A stretch of DNA of 64,000 nt from DATFMH01 sp035267045. Lineage in GTDB: Bacteria > Bacteroidota > Rhodothermia > Balneolales > DATFMH01. The stretch covers positions 1 through 64,000 of the forward strand of contig DATFMH010000146.1 in the NCBI GenBank assembly GCA_035267045.1, read 5' to 3'. The position numbers and the translations under genes are program-made. Of this stretch, positions 8,632 to 16,789 are shown piece by piece. The stretch's first letter is position 1; each line of letters begins with the position of its first letter. The notes below the pieces were generated by a model that was not told the DNA's origin, did no database searches, and saw nothing but the letters and a program-made list of their open reading frames with translations.

Positions 8632-9632
8632 GAAGCGTATTCCTTATTTCTATTCATGCTTAATTTATAAGCCAGTTCTATGGCCTGAATGAGTGATTTA
8701 TGACTGGCTTTGTTTTTACCGGCAATATCAAAAGCTGTTCCATGGTCCGGAGACGTTCTGATAATAGGCAGGCCGGCCGTGAAATTGATCCCTGCATTGA
8801 ACGATAACGTTTTGAATGGAATAAGTCCCTGATCATGATACATGGCGATAACACCGTCATATTGTTCATACATTCGATTACCGAAGAATCCGTCAGCGGG
8901 GAAAGGACCGTCGGTTTCAATACCTGCTTGTACAGCGTCGTTCATAGCGGGGCGTATGATGTCTATTTCTTCTTTACCTATGACACCTCCGTCACCGGCG
9001 TGAGGATTGAGGCCCAAAACAGCGATGCGAGGCTTTTTGAGGTCGAAATCATCCGATAACGTTTTATGCATACTCTGTATACGGCCAAGGATGGCTTTCC
9101 TGGTAACTTGAGAGACAACCTCGGCCAATGGGATGTGAATAGTTACCAGACCGACACGTAAACGATCGTTAACCATCATCATCATGTATTTTTTGCAATT
9201 TGTTTTATCGGCAAGGAACTCCGTATGTCCGGGATAGGGATATCCGGCTTTCTGAATAGCCTCTTTTGAAATTGGGGCGGTGACCAAAGCATCTGCTTTA
9301 TGTTCCATACATAGATTAATTCCCGTCTCCACAGCACGCATTGACATATCTCCGGCATTCTTTTCTATTTGTCCCATATGAATAACTATCTTATCGGCCG
9401 GCAGACATTCAAGAACATTGACTTCACCGATATACATATCCTGAATGGAAGATATCGCATGATATGGTAAACTTATATCTAATGTATCCAGGTAAAAATT
9501 CACTATTTTTGATGATCCTAAAATAATGGGTGTCATTTTATTACTATCCATCAGTTCATGAACAGCTTTAATAGTTACTTCCGGGCCAATTCCGTTATAA
9601 TCCCCAATGGAAATGGCTATGCGTGGATACAT
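8628..9632 (-). CDS. pdxA: 4-hydroxythreonine-4-phosphate dehydrogenase PdxA
   Basis: NAD-dependent oxidation of 4-phosphohydroxy-L-threonine in the DXP-dependent pyridoxal phosphate pathway. The 334-residue length is standard. The three metal-binding histidines are present at H166, H211 and H266, positions that match the E. coli enzyme. The block HDQGLIPFKTLSFNAG and TSPDHGTAFDIAG near the C terminus are characteristic. It lies 26 bases after the GWxTD gene and overlaps the methyltransferase gene by 4 bases. Confidence 0.96.
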   Translation of the reverse strand: MYPRIAISIGDYNGIGPEVTIKAVHELMDSNKMTPIILGSSKIVNFYLDTLDISLPYHAISSIQDMYIGEVNVLECLPADKIVIHMGQIEKNAGDMSMRAVETGINLCMEHKADALVTAPISKEAIQKAGYPYPGHTEFLADKTNCKKYMMMMVNDRLRVGLVTIHIPLAEVVSQVTRKAILGRIQSMHKTLSDDFDLKKPRIAVLGLNPHAGDGGVIGKEEIDIIRPAMNDAVQAGIETDGPFPADGFFGNRMYEQYDGVIAMYHDQGLIPFKTLSFNAGINFTAGLPIIRTSPDHGTAFDIAGKNKASHKSLIQAIELAYKLSMNRNKEYAS

Positions 9633-9658
9633 TCAGATACCTTTTTATTAATGAATAA

Positions 9659-11155
9659 TTATTTAACGAGTTCGAAATCGCCGAAACCGCTTGTCGCCTG
9701 AAAAGCATATTTTCGCTTACCGTAATACCAGATGACAATGGCCGGACCGTTAGTGGGAAAATGTCGTTCAATCCTGTCTGGCGGACCAAGATTAATGTAA
9801 ACCTTACCCTGATCTGTGTCATAACCCGGTTTGTTGATCGTAGTAAAATGTTCCCATGCATAATCAATTCGGCGATAGTATTCGGCCATCAATTCATTGT
9901 ATTGAGTATTGGGCGTTGGATCCCGTTTTTTCCAGAATTCACGGAATTTCTGTTCCCGTTCTTTAAAGGATCCGCTATTCATCTCTTTTACTTTATCTTT
10001 ATTGAGAATAAAGTGCAGCATATCGATGGAAACATTCAGATTCAATAAACTGGTCGGCATGTTCAGCCAGCGTGATTGAAAAATTCTTGAGGTAAGAATC
10101 TTATTATTCTTATTGTTGATAATCTTTATCCGATACGAATCGTTGGCAAATCGGCTGTTGGGGATACTGGCATAAGCATAATTTGGATCTTCATCCTTAA
10201 CTAATTTGAGATATACTTTATTATGAGAAGTATCAGCTTTAAGTCCAATATTATTAATTACATTATCAGCTGATATATCTGATGTATAAGCAATTTTGGC
10301 TGAACTTGTGTCCTTGGGATTTGTCCCAAGGTTATCGATTTCAACTTTATAATCTGTGCCTTGCTCATTTTGGGGAACACTGAATAAAATGCCAAAATTT
10401 TTACCGTAATAGACATTATCACCGAAATTGAGCAATGGTAATTTATCCGAAGCATCGAATTTTTTTATTTGATCGAGCATGATAATGGAGGAAGTGTGTT
10501 CTTTGGTATAATCCGGAACGTGGATTATCCTCACTGTACTATGTTTGCCTTCACTGATATCAGGTTCACTTAATTGAAGGAATGCACTATAATATCCTGG
10601 TTTGAGTTCTACGGAAAAGAATCCCTGAAGATATTCTTTATGGGATTTTGTTTCTTCGTATGTTTTTGCTTTAGCCACACCCCGCCAGAACGTCCTTGTA
10701 ACAGATTCTTTATTTGGGGGAAGTTGGATATTATCCTGTCCGGTAAAACGATCACGGTCTCTTCGGTCACGGTCATCCCTGTCTGATCTTTGTTCCGGCC
10801 GTTTTTCCTTATTTTTATCGATATGAAGTGTTGAATCCCCCTTGAAAACCTCAAGATTTATATTGACATGTGCTTCAAAATTCTTGTTACTCTTTAAATA
10901 CTGATCCCCATTATCCGAGACAGCTTTTTTAAAAGTCAGATAATCGTTTTCGATCTTAAAACTGATTAGCACTTTATTTTTCTCATTATTTTTTTGAGGT
11001 AACACAACGTAATCATAGTATATACGCGGTTGGCGTGAATGCTTAACAAGCATCGGATATGTCATATTCCGCTGAGCTAATACAGGAAATGTCATCCCCA
11101 ATAATAAGAGGATAAATGTCGGTAATTTTAATGTATATGTGGATTTATTGTTCAC
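9659..11155 (-). CDS. GWxTD domain-containing exported protein
   Basis: A 498-residue protein with an N-terminal signal peptide (about 27 residues). Its C-terminal ~120 residues match the GWxTD domain: GYDTDQGKVYINLGPPD is the core, with Tyr replacing the eponymous Trp. This domain is found in FCB bacteria and its function is unknown. A basic/acidic stretch near residues 115-145 is rich in R, D and E. The start codon is GTG. It is the first gene of the minus-strand unit leading to pdxA, so it may set expression of the cluster. Confidence 0.82.
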   Translation of the reverse strand: MNNKSTYTLKLPTFILLLLGMTFPVLAQRNMTYPMLVKHSRQPRIYYDYVVLPQKNNEKNKVLISFKIENDYLTFKKAVSDNGDQYLKSNKNFEAHVNINLEVFKGDSTLHIDKNKEKRPEQRSDRDDRDRRDRDRFTGQDNIQLPPNKESVTRTFWRGVAKAKTYEETKSHKEYLQGFFSVELKPGYYSAFLQLSEPDISEGKHSTVRIIHVPDYTKEHTSSIIMLDQIKKFDASDKLPLLNFGDNVYYGKNFGILFSVPQNEQGTDYKVEIDNLGTNPKDTSSAKIAYTSDISADNVINNIGLKADTSHNKVYLKLVKDEDPNYAYASIPNSRFANDSYRIKIINNKNNKILTSRIFQSRWLNMPTSLLNLNVSIDMLHFILNKDKVKEMNSGSFKEREQKFREFWKKRDPTPNTQYNELMAEYYRRIDYAWEHFTTINKPGYDTDQGKVYINLGPPDRIERHFPTNGPAIVIWYYGKRKYAFQATSGFGDFELVK

Positions 11156-11408
11156 AATAAGTAGCCATTAGTTGAAGGTTACACATGTAATATAACGCTA
11201 AACAAATATAGAGAAAGAACCTATCTTAAAATACGTAACGTGTTATTTGGAATGTTAATTGCTATTAACGATCATTTTCATCCAATTATCTTATAAAGTA
11301 TAAAAGATAAGGTAAAATTTTTCTGAACGAGTCAGTCTGTTTAAATTTACTTATCTTGATTTCCAGAATAAGACATATAACCTATCAAAGTATTAAAAGA
11401 ATTATTTT

Positions 11409-13055
11409 ATGGGTCTGAAACAATCAGGAAACACCAAAACTAATGATTTTCGCACTAGTCATTTAAAAACTATTGAAGAGCTGAATAAAACAGAAGCTAA
11501 AATCAGGAAAGGCGGCGGTAAGAAACGAGCCGATAAGGAACATTCAAAAGGTAAATTAACAGCCAGAGAACGCATTCAAAAATTATTGGATAAGGACACG
11601 GTATTTCATGAAATTGGTATTTGGGCCGGTGATGGAATGTATGAAGAAGTGGGCGGATGTCCGGCTGCGGGTGTGATAACCGGAGTGGGCACGATCTCCG
11701 GCAGAGAATGTATGATCGTCGCCAATGATGCTACCGTCAAAGCCGGTGCATGGTTTCCGATAACTGCCAAGAAGAATTTGCGTGCACAGGAAATAGCCAT
11801 GGAGAATTATCTGCCGCTAATATATCTGGTCGATTCGGCCGGTGTTTATTTGCCCATGCAGGATGAGATATTTCCCGATAAAGAGCATTTTGGACGCATT
11901 TTCAGGAATAATGCCAGGATAAGCGCTATGGGTATACCACAAATTGCGGCTATCATGGGCAGCTGTGTGGCGGGCGGGGCATATCTTCCGATTATGAGTG
12001 ATGAAGCGTTAATTGTGGATGGTACTGGAAGCGTTTTTCTGGCCGGCAGTTACCTGGTTAAGTCGGCTATCGGGGAGAATGTAGATAATGAAACATTGGG
12101 CGGAGCTACTGCTCAAACTGAAATCAGCGGGGTGACGGATTATAAAATGCCTGATGACGATACATGTCTGAGTACTATCCGTGACCTTGTGGACAAATTA
12201 GGGCCTTTTGATAAAGCTGATTTCAACCGTTCGGAACCCAAAGATCCGGATAAAGATCCGGACGAAATATTCAATATTATGCCACCGGATGCTTCCCGCC
12301 CGTACGATATGATGGAAGTATTGAAATGTATCATTGATGAAGACAGTTTTACGGAATTCAAAAAAGGATACGGGCAAACATTGCTGACCGGTTATGCGCG
12401 TATCGACGGGTGGAGTGTCGGTATCGTGGCCAATCAAAGGCTGATTGTAAAATCAAAGAAGGGAGAGATGCAGATCGGCGGAGTAATTTATTCCGATAGC
12501 GCCGATAAAGCAGCTCGTTTCATTTTGAATTGCAATCAGAAGAAAATACCAATCGTCTTTTTCCAGGATGTATCAGGTTTCATGGTTGGTAAAAGAGCAG
12601 AGCATGGTGGCATCATCAAAGACGGTGCAAAGATGGTCAATGCCGTGGCTAACAGTATCGTGCCCAAGATAACCGTTGTCGTTGGAAACAGTTACGGAGC
12701 AGGAAATTATGCTATGTGTGGCCGTGCTTATGATCCTCGTTTTATGTTTGCATGGCCTACGGCTAAAATTGCTGTTATGGGTGGCCAACAGGCCGCAAAT
12801 ACCCTATTACAGATTAAGGTGTCATCCATGAAGAAAAAGGGTGAGAAAGTGAGTGACGAGGATAAGCAAACGTTTCTGAAAGAAATCAGTGACCGGTACG
12901 ATTCACAGACAAAAGTACGATATGCGGCTGCCCGACTTTGGGTGGATGCCATTATCAATCCAATGGAAACAAGGCAAAAAATATCGATGGCGATAAATGT
13001 GGCCAATCATAATCCACATTTTGAATCTTTCAAAACTGGCGTAATTCAGACTTAA
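11409..13055 (+). CDS. Acyl-CoA carboxylase carboxyltransferase (beta) subunit, methylcrotonyl-CoA type
   Basis: A 548-residue biotin-dependent carboxyltransferase with N- and C-terminal crotonase-like halves. The region VDSAGVYLPMQDEIFPDKEH and the following MGSCVAGGAYLP look most like methylcrotonyl-CoA or geranyl-CoA carboxylase beta subunits (leucine or terpene breakdown) rather than propionyl-CoA carboxylase. The second half has GNSYGAGNYAMCGRAYDPRF. The alpha subunit (biotin carboxylase and carrier) is not in this window. A BCKDH-like E1 (49670-51664) and an AtuA-like gene (16790-18157) fit the same catabolic theme, but this is inference. Confidence 0.9.
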   Translation: MGLKQSGNTKTNDFRTSHLKTIEELNKTEAKIRKGGGKKRADKEHSKGKLTARERIQKLLDKDTVFHEIGIWAGDGMYEEVGGCPAAGVITGVGTISGRECMIVANDATVKAGAWFPITAKKNLRAQEIAMENYLPLIYLVDSAGVYLPMQDEIFPDKEHFGRIFRNNARISAMGIPQIAAIMGSCVAGGAYLPIMSDEALIVDGTGSVFLAGSYLVKSAIGENVDNETLGGATAQTEISGVTDYKMPDDDTCLSTIRDLVDKLGPFDKADFNRSEPKDPDKDPDEIFNIMPPDASRPYDMMEVLKCIIDEDSFTEFKKGYGQTLLTGYARIDGWSVGIVANQRLIVKSKKGEMQIGGVIYSDSADKAARFILNCNQKKIPIVFFQDVSGFMVGKRAEHGGIIKDGAKMVNAVANSIVPKITVVVGNSYGAGNYAMCGRAYDPRFMFAWPTAKIAVMGGQQAANTLLQIKVSSMKKKGEKVSDEDKQTFLKEISDRYDSQTKVRYAAARLWVDAIINPMETRQKISMAINVANHNPHFESFKTGVIQT

Positions 13056-13433
13056 TATAGAGATACGTGTTAAGTGATTTAATTTGGTTTGTAAATTTTT
13101 AATAGGTTAACAAACGCTGTTATTTATATTCTGTTCCGGAATACCAGTGGTCAGACGGTACAAAACCGTGAGACCACTATGAATAATATTGCTATCAAGC
13201 CTATGTCATTTACTACCTGATGGGAATCCAGATGAATAGGGCTATGGGTATTAGTTGTCGAGAATGATTTGTTAACCTAATTATAGTGTTTTACTCTATG
13301 TGCCTTGCACTCTGCGCTTTGTTGAAAACACAATCATGCCTGTGTCAAAAACTAATATAATGTTGCTTTTACTATTTATTTGTACATTTAAATCAGGTAC
13401 GGATATAAAATTCAATTTATTTTTGGTAGAAAT
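13056..13433. other. Intergenic region with a two-part stem-loop
   Basis: 378 bases without a gene. The only structure seen is the inverted repeat at 13146-13178. The last ~60 bases before the cytochrome gene are AT-rich and could hold its promoter. No small gene is convincing. Confidence 0.5.
13146..13178. repeat. Stem-loop with symmetric internal loop
   Basis: AGTGGTC (13146-13152) pairs with GACCACT (13172-13178), then a 2x2 internal loop, then ACGGT/ACCGT (13155-13159/13165-13169) with loop ACAAA. No T-run follows, so it is not a classic terminator. It could be a protein-binding operator or a structured 3' end. Confidence 0.55.
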
Positions 13434-14417
13434 TTGCAGAATATATCCAAATATCGTCCGATTCTCATTGTAGGTATCGTAATTTTATTATTGCTACTCT
13501 ATAATCATTGGTCACATCCTCGTTCCAATGAAGTAAAGGAAGCATGGAAACCAAAGAATGTTGAAACAGATGTACCGGCTGGTCCTAAAGGACAATTAAT
13601 CAAATACGGTTATGAACTCATCAGACACACATCGAAATATATTGGTCCGGATGTGGCAGACAAAAAGATGCGTTTTGCCGGTAATAACCTGTCTTGTCAA
13701 AACTGCCATTTGGATGCAGGGACTAAACCGGGTGGGGCTTCCTTCGTGGGAGTGATCAATCGGTTTCCCCAGTTTCGAAAAAGAGACAACAAAATCAGCA
13801 GTATTGAGGATCGTATTGAAGGATGTATGCAGAGAAGCATGAATGGAAAACCGCTGCCTGACAGCAGTCGTGAAATGAAAGCGATTGTAGCATACATGAA
13901 ATGGCTGAGTGAGGATGTGCCACCTGAATATGAAAAAAAATATAAGGGATATCCCGGCTTAAAGATACCCAGCCGTCAGGCTGATACAATGAGAGGCAGA
14001 ACTTTGTATATTCAAAACTGTGCAAAATGCCACGGTACTGATGGACAGGGAGAATATAATGGTAAAAACCGTGCAGACGGATATCGTTATCCGCCATTAT
14101 GGGGAAAAGGTAGTTTTAATAATGGAGCCGGAATGGATCGTATATTAAAAGCTGCATCTTTCATAAAAGGCAATATGCCGTTTGGCGTGACAATCGGTAC
14201 GCAATACCTAACCGATGACGAATGCTATGATATCGCGGCATATGTCGATTCACACAGCAGGCCGGTAAAATCAGAATTATCCAAAGATTTTCCGGACCGG
14301 TCACTAAAACCTATCGATTGCCCGTATGGTCCCTTTGCAGATCCTTTTCCCCAGAAACAGCATAAATACGGGCCTTTCCAGCCGATTAAAAAATATTACG
14401 CTTCCCCCAAGCATTAA
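13434..14417 (+). CDS. Dihaem cytochrome c, thiosulfate dehydrogenase (TsdA)-like
   Basis: A 327-residue protein with an N-terminal membrane anchor (residues 9-24) and two cytochrome c domains: C88-x2-C91-H92 and C196-x2-C199-H200. The first domain contains NRFPQFRKRDN and ERIEGCMQRSMNGKPL-type sequence (seen as DRIEGC131MQRSMNGKP); in TsdA a cysteine in this block is the unusual axial ligand of haem 1. M248 may ligate haem 2. TsdA oxidises thiosulfate to tetrathionate or the reverse in the periplasm. Assignment is by motif resemblance; another electron-transfer role is possible. The start codon is TTG. It converges on a DsrE-like gene. Confidence 0.75.
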   Translation: MQNISKYRPILIVGIVILLLLLYNHWSHPRSNEVKEAWKPKNVETDVPAGPKGQLIKYGYELIRHTSKYIGPDVADKKMRFAGNNLSCQNCHLDAGTKPGGASFVGVINRFPQFRKRDNKISSIEDRIEGCMQRSMNGKPLPDSSREMKAIVAYMKWLSEDVPPEYEKKYKGYPGLKIPSRQADTMRGRTLYIQNCAKCHGTDGQGEYNGKNRADGYRYPPLWGKGSFNNGAGMDRILKAASFIKGNMPFGVTIGTQYLTDDECYDIAAYVDSHSRPVKSELSKDFPDRSLKPIDCPYGPFADPFPQKQHKYGPFQPIKKYYASPKH

Positions 14418-14430
14418 TTATAAATATTTG

Positions 14431-14478
14431 TATGCATTAACCTCCGATGGTTAACGGTTAGAAGGGCATTAATGCATA
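14431..14478. terminator. Inverted repeat between convergent genes
   Basis: TATGCATTAA (14431-14440) is perfectly repeated in inverse as TTAATGCATA (14469-14478), with a smaller inner stem TTAACC/GGTTAA (14437-14442/14449-14454). It spans the 3' ends of the cytochrome and DsrE genes and may end transcription both ways, although the T-tracts are weak. Confidence 0.4.
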
Positions 14479-15003
14479 TCCCTTCATTTCATATGTTGGA
14501 ACAACAGTTAAAGCTGATAAAGCCAGTTTGACATTGGGATTAATATCGGATTCACTGTACCATAAACCCGTGATAGCCTGACCGCAAACGAATAATTTTA
14601 CATGGCCTTTCTCTTTGAGTTCCTTTAGCAAAAAAGTATTGGGATTTTTATTTCCAAATTTGTCTTTATAAGCCTTGTTGTTCAAAGCGGCATACGTTCC
14701 GGATCCGGTCATTACAGCCACAAGTTTCATCTTTTCCGGTGGTATGCCAGCGGCTGCATAAATGTTTATCAACCGGGCCAGATGAGACAACCCCTCGTTG
14801 ACATCATCCTTTTTCTTATCCTTTGTTATCGAAAAAATAATTTTATACTGAATATTTGTATCGGGTTGAACGGCTGCATTCGGTAGATATACCTCGGCAC
14901 CATATCCCTTAATAACCGGATAATTCCATTGGGCATAGACTTCTGATAGGGGTAGAACCAAAACAAACATCAGGAGAGGTAAAAATGAGATTTTTTTCTG
15001 CAT
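14458..15003 (-). CDS. Exported DsrE/DsrF-like sulfur-relay family protein
   Basis: About 181 residues with a signal peptide (cleavage near VYA-QWNY) and a DsrE-fold domain. The core shows KIIFSITK, GLSHLARLINIYAAAG, KLVAVMTGSGTYAAL and VKLFVCGQAITGL, where the cysteine is the usual active-site position of DsrE-type proteins. Most DsrE proteins are cytosolic; this one appears periplasmic. I chose ATG at 15003 because GGAG lies six bases upstream; an ATG four codons earlier (15015) is an alternative. The nearby TsdA-like cytochrome suggests periplasmic sulfur chemistry, which is inference. Confidence 0.75.
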   Translation of the reverse strand: MQKKISFLPLLMFVLVLPLSEVYAQWNYPVIKGYGAEVYLPNAAVQPDTNIQYKIIFSITKDKKKDDVNEGLSHLARLINIYAAAGIPPEKMKLVAVMTGSGTYAALNNKAYKDKFGNKNPNTFLLKELKEKGHVKLFVCGQAITGLWYSESDINPNVKLALSALTVVPTYEMKGYALMPF

Positions 15004-15258
15004 GGTAAACTCCATTGGTACAATTTTGTAATGAAATACAATTACTAAGCGGACTTAAGGTAATGAAACAATAGATAATGTTTGGATAAAAAAATATAAA
15101 CGAGGTTGTAGTTGCTATTCCGATAGTTAGGTCATGTAATGTAGATTTCGGATGTGAGAGAATTTAAAAAATGGGAATTATTGCCAATTATTCCTGTGAA
15201 TAGAATATTGATTTAATTAGATTTATTATAATTATAGGACCTGTAAAATGTGGTGATT

Positions 15259-15495
15259 ATGACTAGTTGGAGAGATCGTATAACAATTAACCCAAACCTC
15301 TGCGGAGGACGCCCATGCATCCGGGGAATGAGAATCCCTGTGGCCGATATACTTAAATTGTATGAAGCCGATTTAACCCAGGATCAGATTCTTAATAAGT
15401 TTCCGGATCTTGAAAAGCAAGATATAGAGGCGGCATTTAAATTTGTGATTAGTAAGCTTGATTATCCGATGTTACCCTACGATGATCTTGATTGA
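15259..15495 (+). CDS. DUF433 family small protein (orphan antitoxin-like)
   Basis: A 78-residue protein. ITINPNLCGGRPCIRGMRIP and LEKQDIEAAFKFVIS match DUF433, a winged-helix family often encoded next to a PIN/Mut7-C-type (DUF5615) partner and considered toxin-antitoxin-like. Here no partner gene follows; instead the 3' end overlaps the convergent MerC-domain gene by 47 bases. A GTG at 15250 with AGGA ten bases upstream is an alternative start. Confidence 0.8.
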   Translation: MTSWRDRITINPNLCGGRPCIRGMRIPVADILKLYEADLTQDQILNKFPDLEKQDIEAAFKFVISKLDYPMLPYDDLD

Positions 15496-15931
15496 CTTGC
15501 TGATGTTCCGGATTATGGCATACATGAGTATGATGATTGTTCTTGTATGTTGACCACGCCAGCATCCCGGCTCCTATAAAAGTAAATAATGCATTGAAAT
15601 AGAATGTTTTTACTGATATTCCCCGTATCAAGTATATAAGGCCTTTATCCGGGATCAGTAATTGAGCCGCAACCAGCGTTATTAACCCGATCAGGAAAAT
15701 TTGCATGAGTTTTCTATTTCTGTGTTTAAACCATGTAGGCAGAAACCCTAACATACTTATGGGAATGATCATCAGGACTATGGTTACTTGAACGGTGCCG
15801 TCAAAAAATTCGGATACAAAAGGGAGGAGCATGATCATAAAGGGATGTACCATGCAGTGTACAACACATATAGATGAAAAAATGATACTAATACGTGATA
15901 AAAAGGTGGATCGTGTCTCTGTACTTTCCAT
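15449..15931 (-). CDS. MerC-domain membrane protein
   Basis: A 160-residue protein with four probable membrane helices. The first helix carries C22-V-V-H-C26, the paired-Cys metal site of MerC mercury/heavy-metal transporters. The C-terminal tail is hydrophilic and His-rich (NNHHTHVCHNPEHQQ), which suggests metal binding. It is 12 bases downstream of a fur-family gene and so probably under its control. The transported metal is not known; no mer operon genes are near. Confidence 0.83.
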   Translation of the reverse strand: MESTETRSTFLSRISIIFSSICVVHCMVHPFMIMLLPFVSEFFDGTVQVTIVLMIIPISMLGFLPTWFKHRNRKLMQIFLIGLITLVAAQLLIPDKGLIYLIRGISVKTFYFNALFTFIGAGMLAWSTYKNNHHTHVCHNPEHQQVNQDHRRVTSDNQAY

Positions 15932-15943
15932 AAATATTCTGAT

Positions 15944-16384
15944 TTAGGTGTTTTGACACTCCGGACACAATCCGTGTAGTCTTAATTCTTTCCCGGTAAT
16001 CATGAAATTATCAGGATATGAGATCTTAGAAATCGCTAAATCGGTTTTTGTTTCTGGCATGCAGAATATTTTGTCACACGCATCACAAATAAAATGAGCA
16101 TGTGATCGATTAATAGTGATCACATTGCTTTTTTGAAGACATATCGCATATTGCCAGTTCCTGTCTTTTGTAGCAACTTTGTGAACCAATTTTTTGCTTT
16201 CAAATAGTTTAAGGGTGCGGTAAAGCGTAACCTTATCGATCACTTCATCACCTAATGATTCCGCAATCTCATGATGACTGAGTGCGATATCAGATTTTAT
16301 TAATACATTGAGGACCTTAAGGCGAACCCTGGTGGTCTTAATCTGATTTTGCCGTAATATTTTTTTAAGTGAGAAAGAATCCAT
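15944..16384 (-). CDS. Fur-family metal-responsive repressor
   Basis: A 146-residue transcription regulator. The N-terminal winged helix contains HHEIAESLGDEVIDKVTLYR. The dimerisation half has the HAHF metal-sensing motif (H95, H97) and two structural zinc pairs, C100-x2-C103 and C140-x2-C143. Whether it senses iron, zinc or peroxide cannot be told. It is the first gene of a unit with a MerC-domain transporter, and two strong palindromes lie immediately upstream, so self-repression is likely. Confidence 0.92.
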   Translation of the reverse strand: MDSFSLKKILRQNQIKTTRVRLKVLNVLIKSDIALSHHEIAESLGDEVIDKVTLYRTLKLFESKKLVHKVATKDRNWQYAICLQKSNVITINRSHAHFICDACDKIFCMPETKTDLAISKISYPDNFMITGKELRLHGLCPECQNT

Positions 16385-16398
16385 TTCTTAGAATAAAG

Positions 16399-16415
16399 TT
16401 GCAACTCAGTTGCAT
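16399..16415. promoter_or_regulatory. Fur-type operator 1
   Basis: Palindrome TTGCAACT-C-AGTTGCAT with a single mismatch, centred at 16407, 15 bases upstream of the fur start codon. Its near-identity to operator 2 supports a specific binding site. Confidence 0.75.
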
Positions 16416-16430
16416 GTATAATACATAAAA

Positions 16431-16447
16431 TTGCAACTAAGTTGCAA
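16431..16447. promoter_or_regulatory. Fur-type operator 2
   Basis: Perfect 8-1-8 palindrome TTGCAACT-A-AGTTGCAA centred at 16439, exactly 32 bases (about three helical turns) from operator 1. Expected to bind the adjacent Fur-family dimer. Confidence 0.8.
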
Positions 16448-16789
16448 CACCGATTTACATTTTATAATCGCAGCAGTCCGGAGAACCACGTAGATTTTAA
16501 ATCCGAATTAGATTCAGAGGGATTTGTTTTAAATAATTGCATTATTATTACTCATACGATTCTATATGCATGATTGGCCATCGTAAAGAAATTTAATCGG
16601 ACAATGGGGTTCTCTAATTAACGTATTTAAAGTGATTGGCTTTGGTTTATTCCGTATTTTTCATTTTTATAATTAACTGAATCAATGAAGCTTATTTAAT
16701 TTCGCATCATTGCAGAATTGTAACGATATTATCGCACGTAAATTATTAAAACTATTATTACCGGACTTTTTATAAAAAAAGAGAATATT

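Larger units (their letters stand above)
16385..16789. other. Divergent intergenic region, fur / AtuA-like gene
   Basis: 405 bases. The fur-proximal 65 bases hold two Fur-type palindromes. The rest is AT-rich and presumably contains the promoter of the plus-strand gene at 16790. No small gene or further structure is convincing. Confidence 0.5.

Noticed and set aside
15449..16384. Mercury-resistance (mer) operon
   Set aside because: Only a MerC-domain protein is present; no merA, merT, merP or MerR-type regulator. The regulator is Fur family.
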